DNA of 64,000 bases from contig JAENZI010000001.1 of the NCBI GenBank assembly GCA_016841365.1, forward strand, positions 62,001 through 126,000, in the 5' to 3' direction. How positions within the stretch are numbered: the first letter of the stretch is position 1; every line of letters begins with the position of its first letter. This document shows, one piece after another, positions 59,214-64,000 of this stretch. The translations under genes were made by a program, and so were the position numbers. The stretch comes from Anaerolineaceae bacterium (lineage in GTDB: Bacteria; Chloroflexota; Anaerolineae; Anaerolineales; Anaerolineaceae). The notes under the pieces were generated by a model, which had not been told where the DNA came from, made no database searches, and saw nothing but the letters and a program-made list of their open reading frames with translations.

Positions 59214-60134
59214 TTAATAAGACGAGGTTTTTTCTGTTTTTTGATTTGACGGTGTGTCATCTGCCTGGATGATTTTGATGCCCGCACTGGCACCGATCCG
59301 TGTTGCGCCGGCAGCAATCATCTGTTCTGCTTCTTCATGGGAATGAATGCCGCCTGCTGCCTTCACGCCCAGGCTCGGGCCGACAGTGCGCCGCATCAGG
59401 GCAACATCATGCACCGTTGCACCACCGCTGGAAAAGCCTGTTGAAGTCTTCACAAAATCGGCACCAGCCTCTTTTGCCAGCAAGCATGCAATCACTTTTT
59501 CTTCATCGGTTAATAAGGCTGTTTCAATAATTACTTTCACCAGCGCATTAGCATCATGAGCTGTCTTAACGACACCGCGAATATCCCGGGCGACCAGTTC
59601 GCTATCCCCGGCTTTTAGTGCGCCGATATTGATGACCATATCGATCTCGGTAGCACCGTTTTCGAGGGCGTCTTTGGTTTCAACCACCTTCACCTCTGTG
59701 GTCGTTGCCCCAAGGGGGAAACCTATCACGGTGCAGACTTTGACATCAGAACCCCTCAGCAATTCTGCGCATAATTTGACGTTTGTGGGGTTGACGCACA
59801 CCGATGCAAAATGATATTTCTTGGCTTCGTAACAGAGTTGGGCAATCTGGTCTGCGGTTGCGTCTGGCTTGAGGAGGGTATGATCGATTGTGCTTGCCAG
59901 GGATTTGTCATCCGGGATGATGCCGACTGTGGAAGTGAGGCGTTCAGCACCAGCACTGATGACATGCCCGGCGTTATCAAAACAGGTTTTAACTTTGACG
60001 CCTTCTGCTGCTTCCAACAGGCAATAAGCGCCTTCTGGTAGATTGGCGTGCTCCTCGTGCTCAGCAATAGCCAATAGCACCTCGCGAGTGATAACCTCAA
60101 CTAAAGTCTCTATTGTTTTTTTATCTGGTGTCAT
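59214..60134 (-). CDS. deoC: Deoxyribose-phosphate aldolase with N-terminal extension
   Basis: A 306-residue aldolase splitting 2-deoxyribose-5-phosphate into acetaldehyde and glyceraldehyde-3-phosphate. The barrel starts about residue 80 ([12 protein letters not shown]) and keeps the key residues: Asp in EIDMVIN, Schiff-base Lys in [10 protein letters not shown], Lys in GVKAAGGI. The roughly 80-residue extension holds an amphipathic helix ([17 protein letters not shown]), the likely encapsulation peptide, and a small domain with two Cys. The start is ATG 60134 (GGGAAG upstream) or the GTG at 60140 that overlaps the rpiB-like stop (GTGA). Usual DeoC is 215-260 residues. Confidence 0.95.
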   Translation of the reverse strand: MTPDKKTIETLVEVITREVLLAIAEHEEHANLPEGAYCLLEAAEGVKVKTCFDNAGHVISAGAERLTSTVGIIPDDKSLASTIDHTLLKPDATADQIAQLCYEAKKYHFASVCVNPTNVKLCAELLRGSDVKVCTVIGFPLGATTTEVKVVETKDALENGATEIDMVINIGALKAGDSELVARDIRGVVKTAHDANALVKVIIETALLTDEEKVIACLLAKEAGADFVKTSTGFSSGGATVHDVALMRRTVGPSLGVKAAGGIHSHEEAEQMIAAGATRIGASAGIKIIQADDTPSNQKTEKTSSY

Positions 60135-60136
60135 GA

Positions 60137-60715
60137 TCACTTCCCATCTTTAGAAAAGCGTTGTTCAATTGCAGTAATTTTATCGACCCGCCTGGCGTGA
60201 CGGTCGCCGCCGAAATCCGTCGCGAGCCAGGTGTTCAAGATTTGTTTTGCTAGATTCGTGCCAATTAAACCTGCGCCGAGGGTTAATACATTCGCATTAT
60301 TGTGTTCTCGGCTGTTTACAGCAGTGGCATAATCATAACACAAGGCGGCGCGTATGCCAGGTACTTTATTGGCTGCCATGCATGACCCAATGCCAGCACC
60401 ATCAATGATAACGCCGCGCCATGCCTGACCGGAGGCGACGGCTTCAGCAACTGCAAGGGCTATATCGGGATAGTCCACCGATTCCTTGGTGTGCGTGCCA
60501 ACATCGATGACTTCATAATTATTCTCAATTAAATTCTGTTTCAGGATTTCTTTAAGGTCTACACCACCATGGTCCGTTCCAATTGCGACAGTTTTCTTTT
60601 TTGTAGGTGGTTTTTGTTCGCTGGATTGGATTGAGTTTGCATTTTCATGCATGGATTGACCCACAATGCGTTGAACAATGTCATGAAGTTCTTGACCTGA
60701 TATGTCATTATTCAT
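60137..60715 (-). CDS. RpiB/LacAB-family sugar-phosphate isomerase, divergent, with N-terminal encapsulation helix
   Basis: A 192-residue isomerase. Residues 1-40 are an extension with helix [16 protein letters not shown] and a Ser/Gln-rich linker. The core has [36 protein letters not shown] and [19 protein letters not shown], as in RpiB. In classical RpiB a Cys precedes the GTGIG loop; here that position is Asp (IIDGAGIG). It is the first gene of the shell operon. It probably isomerises a phosphorylated pentose, but the substrate could differ from ribose-5-phosphate. Confidence 0.88.
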   Translation of the reverse strand: MNNDISGQELHDIVQRIVGQSMHENANSIQSSEQKPPTKKKTVAIGTDHGGVDLKEILKQNLIENNYEVIDVGTHTKESVDYPDIALAVAEAVASGQAWRGVIIDGAGIGSCMAANKVPGIRAALCYDYATAVNSREHNNANVLTLGAGLIGTNLAKQILNTWLATDFGGDRHARRVDKITAIEQRFSKDGK

Positions 60716-60960
60716 ACCCTGCTCCGTTCGGTTATGCGCTGATTTGGATGCATAAAAGCTTTAATAATGACTGAATGGAAGCATCCGGAAGGTGACACCT
60801 GTTTATGATGCTCTTAAAACAACACCTATATCATCAAAATTCTATCTATTATTAAACCATGATTGGGTAAAAATCACAAATAGGAAGTTGTTGATTATTT
60901 AAGGAAGAGGTGCCTGTTGGGTCTGGTCAATCAGTGTGAGTCAAAGTATGATTAGGAAGG
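60716..60960 (-). promoter_or_regulatory. Shell operon control region
   Basis: With the mtnA promoter side this fills the 346-base divergent gap. A possible minus-strand promoter is TTGTGA (60874-60879), 17-base spacer, TTTAAT (60851-60856). Repeated AGGTGT words occur twice (near 60797 and 60825), 27-28 bases apart. GGATGC (60746-60751) and GCATCC (60781-60786) could form a large leader hairpin. No regulator gene lies in the operon. Confidence 0.4.
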
Positions 60961-60970
60961 CGTTTGATTT

Positions 60971-60999
60971 TTGACAAAGCGCACGCGCAATGGTAGACT
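60971..60999 (+). promoter_or_regulatory. Promoter of mtnA-PfkB kinase-ahcY
   Basis: -35 TTGACA (60971-60976), 17-base spacer ending TGG, -10 TAGACT (60994-60999), with extended -10. Transcription would begin near 61006. Confidence 0.8.
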
Positions 61000-61019
61000 G
61001 TGACCGCAAAGAAGTTGTC

Positions 61020-61041
61020 ACGCCCTTTTGGGCGTTTTTTT
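61020..61041 (+). terminator. Intrinsic terminator (attenuator-like) in the mtnA leader
   Basis: ACGCCC pairs with GGGCGT around TTTT, followed by a run of six T. It lies after the promoter and 20 bases before the mtnA start, so it would stop transcription after about 35 bases unless read through. Confidence 0.75.
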
Positions 61042-61061
61042 ACGAAAACGGGAAGTGAAAC

Positions 61062-62105
61062 ATGAGAACGATTGTCTGGAATGACGATAAACAAGTGATG
61101 GAAATGATCGATCAACGGTTGCTTCCCCAGGAATTTATCATCAACGCCTACGACAATCACAAAGACATTGCCGATGCCATCCGGTCTATGGTTGTGCGCG
61201 GCGCGCCGGCGATTGGGGCCGCGGCTGCCTTTGGCATGGCGCTGGCAGCCTTGAATGCTAAGGCATCTAACACCGAAGCGATGCTTGTTGAGTTGAAGGG
61301 AGCGGGTGAGGTGCTTAACCAAGCCCGGCCGACGGCAGTCAATCTCGCGTGGGCAGTCAAACGGATGTTGAAATCCGCCGAGACCTTTGAAGGGTCTGTG
61401 AAAGACCTGCGCGAACATCTTTTAGATGAAGCGAAAACCATCGCTGACGAGGATGTGGCAACCAATAAACGCATGGCTGAATTCGGCGCAGCACTGATAG
61501 ATGACGGCGACCATATTGTCCATCACTGCAACACGGGCGCGTTAGCGACGGTAGATTGGGGAACCGCCCTCGGTGTGATTCATATGGCGCATGAGCAGGG
61601 CAAGCGCGTCCATGTTTTTGTGGATGAGACCCGGCCGCGTTTGCAAGGCGCACGATTGACCGCCTGGGAGCTGGAACAATACGGCATCCCCTATGACATC
61701 ATTACCGACAATTCATCCGGTTACCTGATGCGTAAAGGGATGGTGCAGAAAGTGATCTTTGGTGCGGATCGTGTGGCAGCCAACGGCGATGTTGCCAATA
61801 AGATCGGCAGTTATATGGTGGCTTTAGCCGCGTATGATAACGGCATCCCGGCTTATTCTGCCTTCCCGATCTCAACGGTTGATTTTGACCTGGCGCGCGG
61901 CGAACTGATCCCGATCGAAGAGCGAACCGAGGATGAAGTGCTGGATCTGACCTTAATGGGGCAGAAAGTTGCGCCTCAAACGGCTTCAGCGCGCAACTTC
62001 GCCTTTGATGTGACGCCGTTTCGCTTAATCTCGGCTTGGATCACTGAAAAAGGTGTGATCTACCCGCCGTTTGACAAGAACCTGCGAATCGCAATGAAAG
62101 GTTGA
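61062..62105 (+). CDS. mtnA: S-methyl-5-thioribose-1-phosphate isomerase
   Basis: A 347-residue isomerase turning methylthioribose-1-phosphate (or 5-deoxyribose-1-phosphate) into the ribulose form. GAPAIGAAAAFGMALA, RPTAVNLAWAVKRM, HHCNTGALATVDWG with the catalytic Cys, VDETRPRLQGARLTAWEL and IFGADRVAANGDVANKIG with the catalytic Asp are conserved. GGAAGTGAAAC precedes ATG. Next gene begins at once. No other methionine-salvage genes (mtnB, C, D) are visible. Confidence 0.96.
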   Translation: MRTIVWNDDKQVMEMIDQRLLPQEFIINAYDNHKDIADAIRSMVVRGAPAIGAAAAFGMALAALNAKASNTEAMLVELKGAGEVLNQARPTAVNLAWAVKRMLKSAETFEGSVKDLREHLLDEAKTIADEDVATNKRMAEFGAALIDDGDHIVHHCNTGALATVDWGTALGVIHMAHEQGKRVHVFVDETRPRLQGARLTAWELEQYGIPYDIITDNSSGYLMRKGMVQKVIFGADRVAANGDVANKIGSYMVALAAYDNGIPAYSAFPISTVDFDLARGELIPIEERTEDEVLDLTLMGQKVAPQTASARNFAFDVTPFRLISAWITEKGVIYPPFDKNLRIAMKG

Positions 62106-62113
62106 ATACAAAT

Positions 62114-63082
62114 ATGAGCATTATTCTAACAGGGTCGATCGCGTTTGATTATCTAATGCGTTTCCCGGGTCATTTCAAAGATCATATTCTGCCGGAGCAT
62201 CTTGATTCGATCAGCCTTTCCTTCCTGGTGGACGACATGGTCCGCAGACCTGGCGGCGTGGCAGCGAATATCGCCTACTCCCTGGGGCTACTGGGAGAAC
62301 GACCGCGTCTTGTGGCGACGGCTGGCGTGGATTTTGAGGAATATCGGAAGAATTTAGAGGCAGCAGGTGTTGACGCCAGCGGTGTAAAAATCATTGAGGA
62401 GAAGTTCACTGCCTCGTTCTTCGTCAACACAGATCTTTCCAATGCGCAGATCGCCAGTTTTTATGCGGGTGCCATGGCGGACGCAGGCCAAATTTCGATG
62501 AAGGAACTTGATCTCTCATCTGATGACCTGGTGATGATTTCGCCAAATTCACCTGATGCGATGATCGATTATGCCCTGGAATGCCAGGAGATCGGTGTGC
62601 CTTATATCTTTGACCCCAGCCAGCAGATCGTGCGATTGGATCAGGCTGGGCTGACTGACGGCATTACCGGCGCATATGCGCTGTTTGCCAACATGTATGA
62701 GTTTGAACTCTTACAGAAGCACTGTCACCTGAGCGCAGAGGAAATTTTGCGTGATTTAGAATTTGCTGTGATCACCCTTGGTAAAGACGGTTCGCGTGTT
62801 TATCAACATGGCGAGTTGCAAGGTGTTGTGCCGATCTTCCCGCCAAAACGGATTGTTGACCCGACAGGGGTTGGAGACGCGTTCCGGGCAGGCTTTTTGA
62901 AAGGTTACCTGAACGACCTGGATATTGTGCTGTGTGCACAAATGGGTTCTTTGGCAGCGACCTATTGTTTGGAAGAAAAGGGAACACAAACCCATTCTTA
63001 TAAGATGAAAGATTTCGTGACCCGTTTCCGGACCGAATTTAACGACGACGGAGCACTGGATGTGCTAATTGAGGGTGCGTAA
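62114..63082 (+). CDS. PfkB-family kinase, adenosine kinase-like
   Basis: A 322-residue ribokinase-fold kinase. IILTGSIAFDYLMRFPG and MVRRPGGVAANIAYSLGLLG form the substrate site; RIVDPTGVGDAFRAGFLKGY supplies the catalytic Asp and anion hole. The pattern with FPGHFKDHILPEHLDSISLSF is that of bacterial adenosine kinase-like members. Adenosine would come from the following SAH hydrolase. ATG 62114 is nine bases after the mtnA stop; a TTG at 62102 overlaps it. Thioribose or other nucleosides remain possible substrates. Confidence 0.88.
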   Translation: MSIILTGSIAFDYLMRFPGHFKDHILPEHLDSISLSFLVDDMVRRPGGVAANIAYSLGLLGERPRLVATAGVDFEEYRKNLEAAGVDASGVKIIEEKFTASFFVNTDLSNAQIASFYAGAMADAGQISMKELDLSSDDLVMISPNSPDAMIDYALECQEIGVPYIFDPSQQIVRLDQAGLTDGITGAYALFANMYEFELLQKHCHLSAEEILRDLEFAVITLGKDGSRVYQHGELQGVVPIFPPKRIVDPTGVGDAFRAGFLKGYLNDLDIVLCAQMGSLAATYCLEEKGTQTHSYKMKDFVTRFRTEFNDDGALDVLIEGA

Positions 63083-63111
63083 TCACCAGCGTTGCACTGC
63101 AACGACTATGA

Positions 63112-64000
<889 letters not shown>

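Noticed and set aside
60971-61062. SAM or SAH riboswitch before mtnA-ahcY
   Set aside because: The leader before the terminator is only about 15 bases, too short for any known class of these riboswitches.

Overview
The window reads as a chromosomal segment of a member of the Chloroflexota, most likely class Anaerolineae. This is inferred from gene content and protein style: a single-membrane-type division and cell-wall cluster, an adenosylcobalamin-dependent ribonucleotide reductase, a microcompartment locus and many lipoproteins. No rRNA or tRNA is present to prove it. I see no insertion sequences, prophage genes, CRISPR arrays or tRNA/rRNA genes. Coding density is high and nearly every gene is intact; only the last gene (S-adenosylhomocysteine hydrolase) is cut by the window edge.

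Layout. 0-3.3 kb (minus strand): an ECF sigma factor, its membrane anti-sigma factor, a bactofilin-like membrane protein and a lipoprotein, probably an envelope-stress operon. 3.5-9.8 kb (minus): deoxynucleoside kinase, alpha/beta hydrolase, nrdR-nrdJ with a structured leader, and an MscS-type channel. 10.1-27.4 kb (minus): a nearly complete division and cell wall cluster, mraZ-rsmH-ftsL-ftsI-murF-mraY-murD-ftsW-murG-cvpA-like-murC-murB-ddl-ftsQ-ftsA-ftsZ. It is tightly overlapped, lacks murE, and is led by four 10-bp-spaced MraZ boxes right after a good sigma70-type promoter. 27.7-33.1 kb (plus): ribosomal proteins L21, L27 and L31 (L31 fused to an RNA-polymerase alpha-CTD-like domain), then nucleotide salvage (tdk, hpt), a CCA-adding-type nucleotidyltransferase, a hydrolase and a nitroreductase. 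33.2-37.6 kb (minus): an epimerase-like protein, a BtrH-like protein, a lipoprotein with a predicted beta-propeller and a GNAT acetyltransferase. 37.9-44.3 kb (plus): pyruvate phosphate dikinase, then pyruvate (or acetoin) dehydrogenase E1alpha, E1beta and E2. 44.3-50.3 kb: lytic transglycosylase, an acidic-repeat lipoprotein, small membrane proteins and a PadR regulator with its operator. 50.5-54.4 kb (plus): a four-domain sulfur-trafficking oxidoreductase (CoA-disulfide reductase-rhodanese-TusA-DsrE) and a diaminopropionate ammonia-lyase that seems to start at an ATA codon.

The most interesting region is 54.5-60.7 kb (minus): a ten-gene bacterial microcompartment operon of the sugar-phosphate-utilising kind. 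Its order is rpiB-like, deoC, pentamer, acylating aldehyde dehydrogenase, hexamer, EutJ-like, trimer, a 119-aa protein of unknown function, pentamer, pentamer. The three enzymes and the 119-aa protein each end or begin with a short amphipathic helix typical of encapsulation peptides. The expected chemistry is cleavage of 2-deoxyribose-5-phosphate to acetaldehyde and glyceraldehyde-3-phosphate, then oxidation of acetaldehyde to acetyl-CoA inside the shell. Phosphotransacylase and alcohol dehydrogenase genes are absent here, and the RpiB-like enzyme has an Asp where the classical catalytic Cys would be. It therefore may not be an ordinary ribose-phosphate isomerase.

Divergent from the shell operon (61.1 kb to the edge, plus) are mtnA, a PfkB-family kinase and ahcY, genes for recycling the nucleoside by-products of S-adenosylmethionine. 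An intrinsic terminator hairpin sits in the short leader between their promoter and mtnA. The shared intergenic region makes a functional link between nucleoside/sugar-phosphate salvage and the microcompartment plausible, but this is inference.
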